The notes under the pieces: generated by a model | Told to the model about the DNA's origin: nothing | Database searches by the model: none | What the model saw: the letters and a program-made list of their open reading frames with translations, nothing else | Shown here: in pieces, positions 1 through 8,736 of the stretch | Layout: every line of letters begins with the position of its first letter | Numbering within the stretch: the stretch's first letter is position 1 | Program-made: the position numbers and the translations under genes | Source: Winogradskya consettensis | GTDB taxonomy: Bacteria; Actinomycetota; Actinomycetes; Mycobacteriales; Micromonosporaceae | NCBI RefSeq assembly: GCF_018332715.1 | Contig: NZ_BOQP01000040.1 | Location: forward strand, 1-64,000 | DNA: 64,000 nt | Reading direction: 5' to 3'

Positions 1-17
1 CGGCTCACCCAGCCGGC

Positions 18-617
18 TCACTCAGCTTCGAAACCGCCGTGGTGGCGGGCCACAGCGAGCCACTCCAGCCATGCGGTCCACCGGGGCTCCATCTCCAGCC
101 GGGCCCTCAGGTCGGCGGGCGCCCGGCCGTAAGCGGCCAGCGCCTCCTCGATCTCCGCCGCGGTGATCACCCAGCGGTCGTTCGACACCAGCTTGAACGC
201 GGGAATACCCGCCCGCCCGGGCGGGCGCTGCGATCGCCAGAGCAGATCGGCGCCGTCCCTGGCGGTCTCGTCGCCCTGCCCGTCGGGCGGCCCGGTCCAC
301 GGTTCCGGTTCGGCTGCGTACCCCATTCCGGTCAGCCGCATGTTCTCGTTGATGTCCGCGAACCGCCGGTACCTGAACTCCGACGGATACTCACCCGCCC
401 CGGGCCGTTCGGCAGCGGCCGTCGCGACCAGACGATCGAGGATCGCGGCGCAGTCAGGCTCGTGCGAACACCGCGGCCCGGCGTCCCGGCAGGCAGCCCA
501 CCGATACCGCGCCGCAGCACAGTCGGCCAACTCCAGATCGATCCCCACCCGCCCATGATCGCATTCCGGGGCCTGATCGAACGACGCTGACGCGACCCCG
601 CCCCGGCAGCCGGACAT
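18..617 (-). CDS. Conserved-looking hypothetical protein, 199 aa
   Basis: I do not recognise this family. The 199-residue product is soluble, with no signal peptide or membrane segment. The N-terminal half has several cysteines and histidines (C4, C19 and further CxxxxAxPxC-like spacings around residues 33-56), so metal binding is possible but unproven. The reading frame has the strong G/C third-position bias of a real gene in this genome. It lies 12 bases downstream of the next gene on the same strand (630-926), so the two are probably co-transcribed. Translation may begin a few codons after the ATG used here because the Shine-Dalgarno match is weak. Confidence 0.6.
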   Translation of the reverse strand: MSGCRGGVASASFDQAPECDHGRVGIDLELADCAAARYRWAACRDAGPRCSHEPDCAAILDRLVATAAAERPGAGEYPSEFRYRRFADINENMRLTGMGYAAEPEPWTGPPDGQGDETARDGADLLWRSQRPPGRAGIPAFKLVSNDRWVITAAEIEEALAAYGRAPADLRARLEMEPRWTAWLEWLAVARHHGGFEAE

Positions 618-629
618 CGATCGCTTCCG

Positions 630-926
630 TCACGCCAACGGCGGGCGGTCGATCACTTCGACGTACATGATGAGGTTGTCGACCACGTCGAGGATGAGCA
701 TGCCGGGGCCGGCCGGGCTCAGGCCGATGTTGCGGTGGCCGGGGCCGTACGCGCCGTCGGGTGGGGGTTGGGTGTAGAAGCTCTGGCAGAAGCTGTCGCC
801 GCAGCCGCACTCCTTCAGCACCCGGAGCTCGTCGATCCGGGCGGCCAGGGCGTTTTCGCCCTCCTCGAGGAGGGCGGTTCTCAACTCGGCGGCGAGAAGG
901 GGCCATCTACTGCTCACAAGTGTCAT
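630..926 (-). CDS. Small hypothetical protein, 98 aa
   Basis: Unrecognised small soluble protein. It carries a compact cysteine cluster, CGCGDSFC, near residues 40-47, followed by a hydrophobic stretch with LILDVVDNLIMYVEVID near the C-terminus, which looks like a beta-strand core. The pattern resembles small actinobacterial proteins of unknown role that are often annotated as hypothetical. Codon use is typical of the genome. It is immediately upstream of 18-617 on the same strand and 15 bases downstream of the VOC gene's stop, so it may be the third member of a TetR-VOC transcription unit. Confidence 0.6.
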   Translation of the reverse strand: MTLVSSRWPLLAAELRTALLEEGENALAARIDELRVLKECGCGDSFCQSFYTQPPPDGAYGPGHRNIGLSPAGPGMLILDVVDNLIMYVEVIDRPPLA

Positions 927-941
927 CGGCCGCGACGGTAG

Positions 942-1445
942 TCAGCTGCGCATCGCCGCGTCGAACGATAATTGCAGCCCGCGCATGACGGTGAGTTCGG
1001 CCGGGTCGGCGAAGCGCTCCCGCATCGTGGCGGGGTCGACGTCCTCGAGGTGGGTCTGGATCCACCAGATGTTGCCGACCGGGTCCTTGATCCGGCCGCC
1101 GCGGTCGCCCACGATCCTCGACGTGACCACCTCGGTGACGAGCGTGGCACCGGCGTCGAGAGCGCGTGCCACCACCTCATCGGCGTCGTCGACGTAGACG
1201 CTGAGAAAGCTCGGGGTCGGGGGCCACTCGGGGTGGGCGTCGAAGGCCATGATGACCGCGCCGTCGATGGTGATCTCCGCGTGCCCGATCGTGCCGTCCT
1301 CGTTCGGGACGCGGACTGCCTTGTGCGTGGTGAACACCGCTTCCACGAAGTCGAGGAAGCGGGCCGCGCCCCTGGCCACCACGTAGGGGGTCACTGCCGA
1401 TTTGCCGCCGGGAATGGTTGTCATGCGGTCCAGCATGGACGCCAT
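942..1445 (-). CDS. VOC (glyoxalase/bleomycin-resistance fold) protein, PhnB-like
   Basis: The 167-residue product has the vicinal-oxygen-chelate pattern of PhnB-like proteins: an N-terminal half with VTPYVVARGAARFLDFVEAVF, an acid-containing strand (GHAEITIDGAVIMAF), then the second beta-alpha-beta module with FLSVYVDDADEVVARALDAGA and the closing DPVGNIWWIQTH. Members are metal-dependent isomerases, dioxygenases or drug-binding resistance proteins; no substrate can be assigned from sequence. It starts 6 bases after the stop of the TetR gene on the same strand, so it probably belongs to the TetR transcription unit opposite an MFS exporter, which suggests a detoxification or resistance role (inference). 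Confidence 0.85.
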   Translation of the reverse strand: MASMLDRMTTIPGGKSAVTPYVVARGAARFLDFVEAVFTTHKAVRVPNEDGTIGHAEITIDGAVIMAFDAHPEWPPTPSFLSVYVDDADEVVARALDAGATLVTEVVTSRIVGDRGGRIKDPVGNIWWIQTHLEDVDPATMRERFADPAELTVMRGLQLSFDAAMRS

Positions 1446-1450
1446 TGCGG

Positions 1451-2059
1451 TCAGGATGTGGCCTCTGCGGGACGGACGAGGGGCAGGAGGATGTCGTCGA
1501 CGATCGAACGGATGCGGTCCTGTTTCAGGGGTTCGAGGTTCATGAGCAGGTCGTGGCGGACCAGGTCGAAGGGCATGGCGAGGACCGCGGCGGGGATGGT
1601 GTCGAGGTTGATCTCGCCCCGGTCGTGGGCGCGCTGGTAGAGGGTGCGCATGCGGGCGTGGCGCTGGTCGCCCATAATGCGGTCGCGGACCTGGGCGGGG
1701 GTGCGGCCGGCGGTGGCCAGGCCGGAGGAGACGGCGGCCGCGGCGATGGCGAAGAAGGGGGCGCGGGCCTCGCCTATGCCGGTCAGGGCGGCGAGGAGGT
1801 CACCGCGCAGGGTGCCGGTGTCGGGGAGATCGATGCGGTGGGTGGCGCCGTAATGCTCGAGGGCGGCGAGCACCAGCTCGTCCTTGTTGGCCCAGCGGCG
1901 GTAGAGCACGGCGATGCCGGTGCCGGCGCGGGTGGCGACGGACTCCATGGTCAGCCTGGCGAAACCGGTCGCGGTGAGTTCTTCCCAGGCGGCGTCGAGG
2001 AGCGCGGCCTCGAGCTCGGCTCCGCGGCGGCGGCGCGGGGGGTCTGTGGGCGTCACCAC
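1451..2059 (-). CDS. TetR-family transcriptional repressor
   Basis: An N-terminal TetR helix-turn-helix is clear: LLDAAWEELTATGFARLTMESVATRAGTG... with the recognition helix followed by LYRRWANKDELV. The C-terminal ligand domain is unassigned. I chose the GTG at 2059 (202 aa). A longer frame from a GTG at 2095 would translate directly through palindrome 2067-2088, and its extra residues look unlike protein. A TATGAT hexamer lies just upstream of 2059, so the message may be leaderless. The gene is divergent from the MFS exporter at 2144, with two matching palindromes between them, the classic layout of a repressor controlling itself and an efflux pump. Confidence 0.85.
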   Translation of the reverse strand: MVTPTDPPRRRRGAELEAALLDAAWEELTATGFARLTMESVATRAGTGIAVLYRRWANKDELVLAALEHYGATHRIDLPDTGTLRGDLLAALTGIGEARAPFFAIAAAAVSSGLATAGRTPAQVRDRIMGDQRHARMRTLYQRAHDRGEINLDTIPAAVLAMPFDLVRHDLLMNLEPLKQDRIRSIVDDILLPLVRPAEATS

Positions 2060-2066
2060 CCCATCA

Positions 2067-2131
2067 TAAGGAAGGGTTGCATTCCTTAAAGACACGACCT
2101 ACGTTCTTAAGAGAGGTTTCCATCTCTTAAG
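2067..2131. promoter_or_regulatory. Twin TetR operators between tetR-type gene and MFS exporter
   Basis: Two palindromes share one architecture. The first has arms TAAGGAA and TTCCTTA (2067-2073, 2082-2088) around an 8-base spacer. The second has perfect 9-base arms CTTAAGAGA and TCTCTTAAG (2106-2114, 2123-2131) around an 8-base spacer. Aligned, both read TAAG-R-R-A, N8, T-Y-Y-CTTA, with centres 41 bp apart. The first overlaps the presumed promoter of the TetR gene; the second ends 12 bases before the exporter start codon. The repeated motif, identical spacing and location support binding by the neighbouring TetR protein. Confidence 0.75.
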
Positions 2132-2143
2132 CGAGGGCTGCAC

Positions 2144-3553
2144 ATGACCGTCGACACGAAGTTGTCACCGCAGGTGAGGATGGCGTTGCTGGCGCTGCTC
2201 GTCGGGGGGATCGCGGCGATCCTGGACTCGACGATGGTGACGCTGGCGATCCACACGCTGACGGTGGAGCTGCACTCGGGCACCGGCACCATCCAGTGGG
2301 TCACCACCGGCTTCCTGCTGGCGATGGCCGTGGCGATCCCGGTCACCGGGTGGGCGGAGCGGCGCTGGGGCGGCAAGCAGGCCTGGATGGCGGCGCTGAC
2401 GCTGTTCGTGCTGGCGTCGGTGCTGTGCGCGGTGGCGTGGAACGACGTCGCCCTGATCGGGTTCCGGGTGCTGCAGGGCTTCGGCGCCGGGCTGATCTTC
2501 CCGCTCATGCAGACCCTCGCGGTCCGGGCCGCGGGCGGGCAGGTCAGCAGCCGGTTGATGGCGTCCGTGACCCTGCCGATCGCGCTCGGCCCGATCCTCG
2601 GCCCGGTGCTCGGCGGGATCATCCTGCACTGGCTGAGCTGGCGCTGGCTGTTCCTGGTCAACGTGCCGCTGATCGCGGTGGGCCTGCTGCTGGCGTGGCG
2701 GTTCCTGCCCGCGGACCGCCCCGGCCCCGCGGCGCGGCGCTCACGGCTGGACGTGACCGGTCTGGCGTTGCTCGCACCCGCGCTGGCCGGGATCCTGCTC
2801 GGGCTCTCGCAACTCCCCGACGAGGGCGCGGGAGCGCTGGTGCCGCTGCTGGCAGGGGTCGCGCTGCTGGCCGTGTTCATCATCCGGGCGGCTCAGTACG
2901 GCGCGGGTCAGCCTATCGTCGACATCCGGCTGCTGCGGCTCCGGTCGCTCGGCAGCGCCTCCGCGGTCCTGTTCACCGCGGGCGCCGCGATGTACGCCGC
3001 CATGTTCCTGCTGCCGCTCTACTTCCAGCAGCTGCGCGGCGACAGCGTGCTGGAGGCCGGCCTCCTGCTGATCCCCCAGGGCGTCGGTGCGCTCGCTGCG
3101 CGCTTCGTGGTCGGCGGTCTGGTCGATCGGTACGGTGCCCGCGCCATGACGATCGCCAGTTTCCTGCTCGCCGCCGTGGCGACCGTCCCGTTCGCGCTCG
3201 CCGGCCCGGGCACGAGCCTGTGGTGGTTGTCGATCGTGCTCCTGATCCGCGGGGTGGGCATCGGGGCGGTGCTGATCCCGCCGATGTCCGTCGCCTACAC
3301 CGGGATCGCGCCGGGCGACATCCCGCACGCCACCATGAACACCCGCATCGCGCAGCAGGTCGGAGCGTCGTTCGGCACCGCGATCGTCGCCGTCGCCCTG
3401 CAAGCCACGCTCGGCGCGACCACCACCGACGCCTTCCGCGGCGCCTTCTGGTGGGCGATCGCCATCACCGTCCTCGCAGTGATCCCCGCCCTCCTCCTCC
3501 CGGCAGATCGCCCCACGAACACCCGCCCGGAAAGCGCCAGGCCGGGCCGGTGA
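2144..3553 (+). CDS. MFS drug exporter, DHA2 (EmrB/QacA) family
   Basis: A 469-residue integral membrane protein with about 14 hydrophobic segments, the DHA2 topology. Signature elements are LDSTMVTLAIHTL in helix 1 (motif D1), the helix 2-3 loop WAERRWGGKQAWMAAL, and LGPILGPVLGGIILHWLSWRWLFLVNVP in helix 5 (motif C of antiporters). It should export a toxic compound by proton antiport. A Shine-Dalgarno GAGGG lies 7 bases before ATG 2144. The divergent TetR and the twin palindromes imply substrate-induced derepression. The substrate cannot be deduced from sequence. Confidence 0.9.
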   Translation: MTVDTKLSPQVRMALLALLVGGIAAILDSTMVTLAIHTLTVELHSGTGTIQWVTTGFLLAMAVAIPVTGWAERRWGGKQAWMAALTLFVLASVLCAVAWNDVALIGFRVLQGFGAGLIFPLMQTLAVRAAGGQVSSRLMASVTLPIALGPILGPVLGGIILHWLSWRWLFLVNVPLIAVGLLLAWRFLPADRPGPAARRSRLDVTGLALLAPALAGILLGLSQLPDEGAGALVPLLAGVALLAVFIIRAAQYGAGQPIVDIRLLRLRSLGSASAVLFTAGAAMYAAMFLLPLYFQQLRGDSVLEAGLLLIPQGVGALAARFVVGGLVDRYGARAMTIASFLLAAVATVPFALAGPGTSLWWLSIVLLIRGVGIGAVLIPPMSVAYTGIAPGDIPHATMNTRIAQQVGASFGTAIVAVALQATLGATTTDAFRGAFWWAIAITVLAVIPALLLPADRPTNTRPESARPGR

Positions 3554-3571
3554 GAAAGCAGCCCACAGGGA

Positions 3572-5803
3572 TCATGAAGCGGTGAAGGCGGCCATCCAGG
3601 CGAGGGCGGAGTTCCAGTTGATGGTCAGCTCGTTGGTGGACCAGGACTGGATGTCGTCGATGTAGCAGAACTGCGCGACGCACCCGGTGAGCTTGCTCTG
3701 CGCGTACGGGTCCTGGATCGAGGAGTTCGCGCCCCCGGCGAGGGACCCGTTCGGCGGGTGCGGGAGGGTGGCGTCGAGCTCGTGGGCGTACCAGCGGCTG
3801 TGCTGGTTCTGGGAACTGACCTCGCCGTAGCCGGTCACGTAGGACTGGTTGAGCGCGTTGCGGCCGAGCACGTAGTCCATGGTTTCGAGGGCGGCGTCGC
3901 GGAAGGCCGAGCGGCCGGTGAGGTCGTAGGCGGTGGCGAGGACCTGGGCGTTGTTGAGGACGGCGCTGTTGGAGCCCCAGTCCCAGGCGTTGTTCGCGGG
4001 GGCGTACGGCACGCCGTAGGGCTGGTTGCGCTGGATCGCGAGGTAGTGCGCTGCTCCGCGTACGACGGAATCCCTGATCTGAGCCCGGCCCGGCAGTCTG
4101 CTCGGCAGGACCGCCAGGTCGAGGCGGGCGGCAGCCGCGGTGCTGGCCCAGTCGAAGGCGCCCGCACCGGTGAAGACGTCGGCCGTGTGCAGCGGGGAGG
4201 CGAGCAGGAAGTCCTGGTAGGAGCGTTCGCCGGTGGTCAGGTAGAGCTCGGCGGCTGCCCAGTAGAAGTCGTCGTCGACCTTGCTGTCGTTGTAGGCGCC
4301 ACCGCCGATGCCGTCGGACTCGGGGGCGTAGAGCGCCGGGTTCGCCCTGGCGGCGGTGAACGCGGTGCGGGCGGCGGCGAGAGCCTTGGCGGCGAAGGCC
4401 GGGTCGAAACGGCGGTAGACGCGGGCTGCCTGCGCGGCGGTCGCGGCGAGGTTCAGGGTCGCGGCGGTGGAGACCGGGTGCAGCTCACGCTGCTGCGGGT
4501 CCAGGTGGGGCAGCAGGGGAAGTCCGGTCCAGGCCGCGTCGTGGATCTTGTGGTGGGCCATGCCGGCGTACGCGTGCCCGGCCGGGACCTGCATCTTCAG
4601 CAGGAAGTCGAGCTCCCAGCGCACCTCGTCGAGCACGTCCGGGGTGGCGTTGCCGCTTTCCGGGATGGCCAGCTCACTCTTCACCCCGAAGCGTTCGTAC
4701 GCGCTGAGCACCTGCCACACCGAGATCCCGCCGTTCACGACGTACTTGCCGTGATCCCCCGCGTCGTACCAGCCACCCGTCACGTCGAGGGTGTAATCGC
4801 ACACGCCGGGCTGACAGGGGACTGCACCGTCGCCGAGGTTCGGGGCGACGTCGACGTGGCCGGCCGGGCGGGCGTACCCGGGTCGCAGGTCCTCCCGGAT
4901 CTCGATGCCGCTGCGCTGGGTGTAGAAGAACTTGAGCGAGTCCGTCCGCAGCTGCCGGTAGGCGGCGGTGTCCACGTCGAACGGGCGGCTGGTCTCGCCA
5001 TCGGCGACGAGCGTGTAGCCGGCTCCACGGACCCGGTATCCGCTGAAGTCGATCGAGTGCACGTTCTGCCCGGAGCTGACGTCGACGCCGCGCGGGGTGC
5101 TCCGGCCGCTCTTGACGACCTTGCCGGCGGCGTTCCTCAACTGCCAGGGCAGCGCGGTGGTCGCGTCGGTGACGAGGGTGGCCTTCTTCGGGCCGTCCGG
5201 CAGATAGCCGACCTGGTTGACGCGGACCCGCGGTCCGGTGTCGGGGACGTAGACCTCGGGTGGCACGCCGCCGAGCAGCGAGGCGTCGTCGACGCAGAAG
5301 GTCCAGGGATCGGGGCTGCCACCGAGCTGGAACGCCACTTGCGCCTGGCCGGTGGTCACTGCGGAGGTGAAGGTGTACGCGTACGGCTGCGCGTCCGCGG
5401 TCAGCCCGGGTGACGCCTCGAAGTACGTGTCGTAGGGCGCCGCGGAGCCCCCGACGATGGCCCGCACGACATGCCCGGCCCCGGTCGCCGTGAACGAGTA
5501 GCGGTAGTTCTCCCCCGCCACCAGGTCGATGTCGTTCTGCCCGATGGAGAAGTCCCATTTGTTCACGGTCCCGCCGGGCACGTCCACGCAGGCCTGCCCG
5601 CCCGCGACGGTGATCGCCCCGGAGCTGGCCCACCACGGCGCGGCGCCGTTGTCGAATCCCCCGTTGACGATCTGCTCGACCTCATCGGCATTCGCAGCCC
5701 GGGCATCTGCGGTCTGGGCATTTGCGGCCTGGGCATTTGCGGCCTGGGCCGTCACGGGCACGAGCAGCAGTGTTGTGGCAAGGACGACAGCGGTTCGGAT
5801 CAC
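3572..5803 (-). CDS. Secreted glycoside hydrolase family 9 endoglucanase with N-terminal CBM
   Basis: Cellulase of 743 residues. A Sec signal peptide (1-21) is followed by an alanine-rich repeat ([11 protein letters not shown]), a CBM4/9-like beta-sandwich (about 42-178, [16 protein letters not shown] onward), a CelD-type Ig-like domain (about 190-280, [20 protein letters not shown]) and the GH9 (alpha/alpha)6 barrel. The catalytic aspartates sit in [12 protein letters not shown] (D347, D350), and the general acid is E725 in the C-terminal [13 protein letters not shown] motif. GH9 enzymes hydrolyse beta-1,4-glucan by inversion. The start is GTG 5803, with GGGAG 8 bases upstream. A CelR/CebR-type operator at 5816-5829 suggests induction by cello-oligosaccharides. 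No dockerin or C-terminal CBM is present. Confidence 0.95.
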   Translation of the reverse strand: MIRTAVVLATTLLLVPVTAQAANAQAANAQTADARAANADEVEQIVNGGFDNGAAPWWASSGAITVAGGQACVDVPGGTVNKWDFSIGQNDIDLVAGENYRYSFTATGAGHVVRAIVGGSAAPYDTYFEASPGLTADAQPYAYTFTSAVTTGQAQVAFQLGGSPDPWTFCVDDASLLGGVPPEVYVPDTGPRVRVNQVGYLPDGPKKATLVTDATTALPWQLRNAAGKVVKSGRSTPRGVDVSSGQNVHSIDFSGYRVRGAGYTLVADGETSRPFDVDTAAYRQLRTDSLKFFYTQRSGIEIREDLRPGYARPAGHVDVAPNLGDGAVPCQPGVCDYTLDVTGGWYDAGDHGKYVVNGGISVWQVLSAYERFGVKSELAIPESGNATPDVLDEVRWELDFLLKMQVPAGHAYAGMAHHKIHDAAWTGLPLLPHLDPQQRELHPVSTAATLNLAATAAQAARVYRRFDPAFAAKALAAARTAFTAARANPALYAPESDGIGGGAYNDSKVDDDFYWAAAELYLTTGERSYQDFLLASPLHTADVFTGAGAFDWASTAAAARLDLAVLPSRLPGRAQIRDSVVRGAAHYLAIQRNQPYGVPYAPANNAWDWGSNSAVLNNAQVLATAYDLTGRSAFRDAALETMDYVLGRNALNQSYVTGYGEVSSQNQHSRWYAHELDATLPHPPNGSLAGGANSSIQDPYAQSKLTGCVAQFCYIDDIQSWSTNELTINWNSALAWMAAFTAS

Positions 5804-5815
5804 GTGACGACTCCC

Positions 5816-5829
5816 TGGGAGCGCTTCCA
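5816..5829. promoter_or_regulatory. CelR/CebR-type (LacI-family) operator upstream of GH9 gene
   Basis: The sequence TGGGAGCGCTTCCA matches the palindrome TGGGAGCGCTCCCA, known as the binding site of CebR in Streptomyces and CelR in Thermobifida, at 13 of 14 positions. It lies directly upstream of the Shine-Dalgarno of the GH9 gene and downstream of its likely promoter, which is a repressing position. No celR/cebR gene is visible in this window, so the regulator would act from elsewhere. Confidence 0.8.
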
Positions 5830-5861
5830 GCCATCGGGCAATGCAGATATGTTGATGGCTA

Positions 5862-5890
5862 CGTTACGTGCTGTCAACGCTTACGTAACG
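5862..5890 (-). promoter_or_regulatory. Probable GH9 promoter region with inverted repeat
   Basis: On the minus strand a consensus -35 hexamer, TTGACA, occupies 5877-5872; plausible -10 hexamers (AACATA or CATATC) follow 18-20 bases downstream. The -35 lies inside an inverted repeat with 8-base arms CGTTACGT (5862-5869) and ACGTAACG (5883-5890), spacer 13. The repeat could be a second operator acting on the same promoter. The promoter call rests on the -35 match alone. Confidence 0.5.
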
Positions 5891-5895
5891 ACGGG

Positions 5896-6405
5896 CTACC
5901 GCAGGGGGTATCGACTGATCGCGTCCGATGCCAGGGCCGCGGCCTGGCTGATCTCCGCCAGATCGGCGTCGGTGAAGTCGTGCCGCTCCGGCGTCATCAC
6001 GCAGTGGCTGCCCAGGATGTGGCCGTCGGGAAGCACGAGCGGCACTCCCGCGTACGCCCGGACGAGCCCACCGCGTACCGCCGGATTGTTGCGGTATTCG
6101 TCGTCCTCGGTGAGATCACCGCACACGTACGGCGCCGCGTCGACCACCACGTGCGGGCAGAACGACAGCTCGTTCGGCGAGCCCCCGATCACCGACAGGA
6201 AGTCGGCCTCCCCGGCATTGGTGGCCATCGTCGCCGTCGCGGTGTCGAGCACGGCCTGGACTGCGCTCAACGGCAGCTCGAGGCGCTCGGCGCTGTCCCG
6301 GCAGATCTCCTCCAGCTCGGCGGTCAGGTCCGGGTTGAACAGGTCGTAGGCGGCCATCGCGGTGAGGCGATCGAGGTCGGCGAGGGCCGCGGTGTCGGTG
6401 GTCAT
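5896..6405 (-). CDS. GAF-domain sensor protein, single domain, 169 aa
   Basis: A free-standing GAF domain covers residues of about 18-165: an N-terminal helix (LEEICRDSAERLELPLSAVQAVLD), the strand and loop DFLSVIGGSPNELSFCPHVVVDAAPYVCGDL, and the closing YAGVPLVLPDGHILGSHCVM, typical of cofactor- or small-molecule-binding GAF folds. C90 and C103 could bind an iron-sulfur or heme group, but this is speculative. It is the last gene of a same-strand cluster, chemoreceptor (6731-8320), 94-aa protein (6425-6709), GAF (19 bases later), so it may feed redox or ligand information into chemotaxis signalling (inference). Confidence 0.8.
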   Translation of the reverse strand: MTTDTAALADLDRLTAMAAYDLFNPDLTAELEEICRDSAERLELPLSAVQAVLDTATATMATNAGEADFLSVIGGSPNELSFCPHVVVDAAPYVCGDLTEDDEYRNNPAVRGGLVRAYAGVPLVLPDGHILGSHCVMTPERHDFTDADLAEISQAAALASDAISRYPLR

Positions 6406-6424
6406 GACGGGCTCCCTTCTCAGC

Positions 6425-6709
6425 TCAGCGCGCGTCGGCTACGGCGGACGCCGCCGCCTGCAGGTATTCGTAGGACTTGATGCGGATCATCAGGGCGCGG
6501 CCGGAGAGGGCGAGGACGGGGTCCGACGCGGCCATGGTGTCGGCCAGCCGGCGTACGGCATCCGGGTCGGTCTCCTTGCCGGTCAGGCCGGACTGCGTGA
6601 GCAGCCGCTGCCAGATCTCCGCCGAGGTGTGCCCGTAGAGCTGTTCGAGCGCGGCTTTCGCCTCGGCGAGGTCGGGCCGGCGCATATGGTACGGATCGTC
6701 ACTCGTCAT
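6425..6709 (-). CDS. Small all-helical protein in chemoreceptor cluster, 94 aa
   Basis: Unrecognised. The 94-residue sequence is predicted mostly helical (DLAEAKAALEQLYGHTSAEIWQRLLTQ; DAVRRLADTMAASDPVLALSGRALMIRIKSYEYLQ), with no signal peptide or membrane segment. It begins 21 bases after the stop of the methyl-accepting chemotaxis protein and ends 19 bases before the GAF gene, all on one strand. The position suggests a protein that works with the receptor, for example as an adaptor, but nothing in the sequence proves this. Confidence 0.7.
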   Translation of the reverse strand: MTSDDPYHMRRPDLAEAKAALEQLYGHTSAEIWQRLLTQSGLTGKETDPDAVRRLADTMAASDPVLALSGRALMIRIKSYEYLQAAASAVADAR

Positions 6710-6730
6710 GCGTCCTCGTTCCTCAGAAGC

Positions 6731-8320
6731 TCAGTAGCTGAACCGGCCGACCAGGGCATTGAGCTTGGTCGCCAGCCCGGAGAGGTCGTCAGCCGCCTCC
6801 TTGCTGGAGCGCGCCGCGTCGGACGTCGCCTCGGTGACCTGGGAGACCGCGGCGAAACTGGCCTGCACGTCACCGCTTCCCTGGGCGGCGTCGCTGATCG
6901 AGCGGGTCATCTCGTTGGTGGTGGCCGACTGCTCCTCCACCGCGGAGGCGATCGTGGTGCTGTAATCGGTGATCTGGCCGATGACCTCCTCGATCCGGGC
7001 GATCGCCGCGCTGGCACCCGCGCTGCGCTGCTGGATCGCGCCGATCTTGGCGGTGATGTCCTCGGTCGCCCGCGCGGTCTCCTGGGCGAGATCCTTGACC
7101 TCGCTGGCCACGACGGCGAAGCCCTTGCCCGCGTCGCCGGCCCGGGCCGCCTCGATCGTCGCGTTGAGGGCCAGCAGGTTGGTCTGCTCGGCGATCGAGG
7201 TGATCAGCTTGACCACGTCACCGATCTCCGTGCTGGCCTGGCCCAGTTCGGCGATCTGCGAGCTGGTCTCCTGAGCGATCGACATCGACTCGTTGGCCAC
7301 CTCCGCGGCCTTCGAGGACGTCGTGGCGATCTCCCGGATCGACGCGGTCATCTGCTCGGCGCCGGCCGCCACCGACTGCACGTTCGAACTGATCTGCTCA
7401 GCCGCGCCCGCCGCCGCCCCCGCTTTGCCGGACGCCTCCCCCGCACCGGTGGTCAGCTCGTCGCTCACCTTCGACAACTGCACGGCCGCGGTGGACAACG
7501 CCGTCGCGGTGGTCACGAGCTCCCGGATCGTGTCGGCCACGGACGTCACGGCCTGATCCAGGTCCCGGCCCATGGCTCCCAGCTCGTCGCGGGAGTCGAG
7601 ACCCGCCGACCGGGTCAGGTCGCAGGCCGCCAGGCCTTTCAGCGCGTACGAGACCTTGCCCATCCCGGAGATCACGGAGCGGGCCACGTAGCCGGCGAAC
7701 GCGAGCGCGACCAGCACCCCGGCAACGAGCAGGACAATGATCTGGGTACGCGCGGTGCCGTATGCGTCAGCGGCCGCGCTCTGGCGCTCCTTCGCGTCGG
7801 AGGCCTCGGCCTCGGCCAGCTTGTTGACGATGTCCCCGGCCTTCGTGGCGGCGGGCAGCGTGATCTCGTCACGGGCCTTCTCCACGGCGGGCAGATCACC
7901 CTTGCGCGCCGCGGGCAGCAGGTCGCTGTCGCGCAGCTTCTGGAACTCCGCCCAGGTCGTCCCCAACTCGGCAACGAGCGCGGGCTGCACCGACGTCGCC
8001 TGGTAGACCTTCAGATCCGCGGCGAACGCGGCATCGTTGGCATCGAGCGCCTGCTGGTACTTCGTGAACGACGCCTCGGTGCTGGAGATCGCATAGTTGA
8101 GCATGTTGCGCCGGGTCTGATCCATGTCGAGCTCGACCGCGTCGATCTCCTGGACCGGCAGCAGCCCCTGCTCATAGATGGCGTTCGCGTCATCGCTCAG
8201 CTTCGCCATCCCGACGATGGCAAGTATGCCGACGAACACCGCCACCGCCGCCATGACCAGCACCGCGGCAGCGATCTTCGTCAGGATCCCCCGGTCCGCG
8301 ACCAAGCGCCCCACACCCAT
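6731..8320 (-). CDS. Methyl-accepting chemotaxis protein
   Basis: Chemoreceptor of 529 residues. TM1 is at about 13-36. A four-helix-bundle ligand domain follows ([35 protein letters not shown] onward), then TM2 near 200-220, a HAMP linker, and a long coiled-coil signalling domain. The hairpin tip, [21 protein letters not shown], is the canonical CheA/CheW contact region. The ATG at 8320 is chosen because the open frame upstream runs into a C-rich repeat with no coding character. No cheA or cheW gene is nearby, so the receptor must couple to a chemotaxis cluster elsewhere. The 94-aa and GAF genes follow closely downstream. Confidence 0.93.
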   Translation of the reverse strand: MGVGRLVADRGILTKIAAAVLVMAAVAVFVGILAIVGMAKLSDDANAIYEQGLLPVQEIDAVELDMDQTRRNMLNYAISSTEASFTKYQQALDANDAAFAADLKVYQATSVQPALVAELGTTWAEFQKLRDSDLLPAARKGDLPAVEKARDEITLPAATKAGDIVNKLAEAEASDAKERQSAAADAYGTARTQIIVLLVAGVLVALAFAGYVARSVISGMGKVSYALKGLAACDLTRSAGLDSRDELGAMGRDLDQAVTSVADTIRELVTTATALSTAAVQLSKVSDELTTGAGEASGKAGAAAGAAEQISSNVQSVAAGAEQMTASIREIATTSSKAAEVANESMSIAQETSSQIAELGQASTEIGDVVKLITSIAEQTNLLALNATIEAARAGDAGKGFAVVASEVKDLAQETARATEDITAKIGAIQQRSAGASAAIARIEEVIGQITDYSTTIASAVEEQSATTNEMTRSISDAAQGSGDVQASFAAVSQVTEATSDAARSSKEAADDLSGLATKLNALVGRFSY

Positions 8321-8339
8321 GTCAGATTCCCCCCGCCGA

Positions 8340-8690
8340 GTGCTCCCCCACCCCCGATCGGCACCCACCCCAAAACCCTGAGCCCGCCCGCACGGGCCCG
8401 CCCCCACAGGCCCCTCCGCTGCCCACCGCAGGCCCCGCCCACCGCAAGCCCTGCCCGCTGCCCACCGCAGGCCCTGCCCCTCCTGCCCCCTGCAGGCCCA
8501 GCCCCCCGCCCACCACAGGCCCAGCCCCCCGCCCACCACAGGCCCAGCCCCTCCTGCCCACCGCAGGCCCCGCTCCTCACGCCCCCTGCTCCCGGCGACC
8601 CAGCCGACCGCAGGTCCTGCCCACCACACAGGTCCTGCCCGCCACACAGGCCCCGGCCCGCCACACAGGCCCCCGCCCCCGACGACCACA
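8340..8690. repeat. C-rich degenerate minisatellite upstream of chemoreceptor gene
   Basis: About 350 bases are built from imperfect 16-30 bp units around the core GCCCACCRCAGGCCC; two adjacent units with CCAGCCCCCCGCCCACCACA are near identical. The tail changes to CCGCCACACAGGCC units. Long frames cross it on both strands but encode only low-complexity peptides, so I regard it as non-coding. On the minus strand, the direction of chemoreceptor transcription, it is rich in GGG/GGGG runs and could fold into G-quadruplexes. It fills most of the 416-base gap between the MFS gene's stop and the receptor's start. Confidence 0.75.
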
Positions 8691-8709
8691 AGCCGATACG
8701 CAGCGTTAG

Positions 8710-8736
8710 GTTGTGTGCAACTTAATTGCACACAAC
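8710..8736 (-). terminator. Perfect hairpin after MFS stop codon
   Basis: Perfect 11-base arms GTTGTGTGCAA (8710-8720) and TTGCACACAAC (8726-8736) flank a 5-base loop, ending directly at the stop codon of the MFS gene at 8737. It is relatively A+T-rich for this genome. No clear T-run follows, so an operator role for the chemoreceptor is an alternative. Confidence 0.6.

Noticed and set aside
8340-8690. Possible CRISPR array
   Set aside because: Units are degenerate and contiguous without unique spacers of constant length, and no cas genes are present.
6362-8725. A 787-codon plus-strand frame crossing the chemoreceptor and C-rich repeat
   Set aside because: Antisense to a well-supported chemoreceptor; its C-terminal part is pure low-complexity repeat translation.
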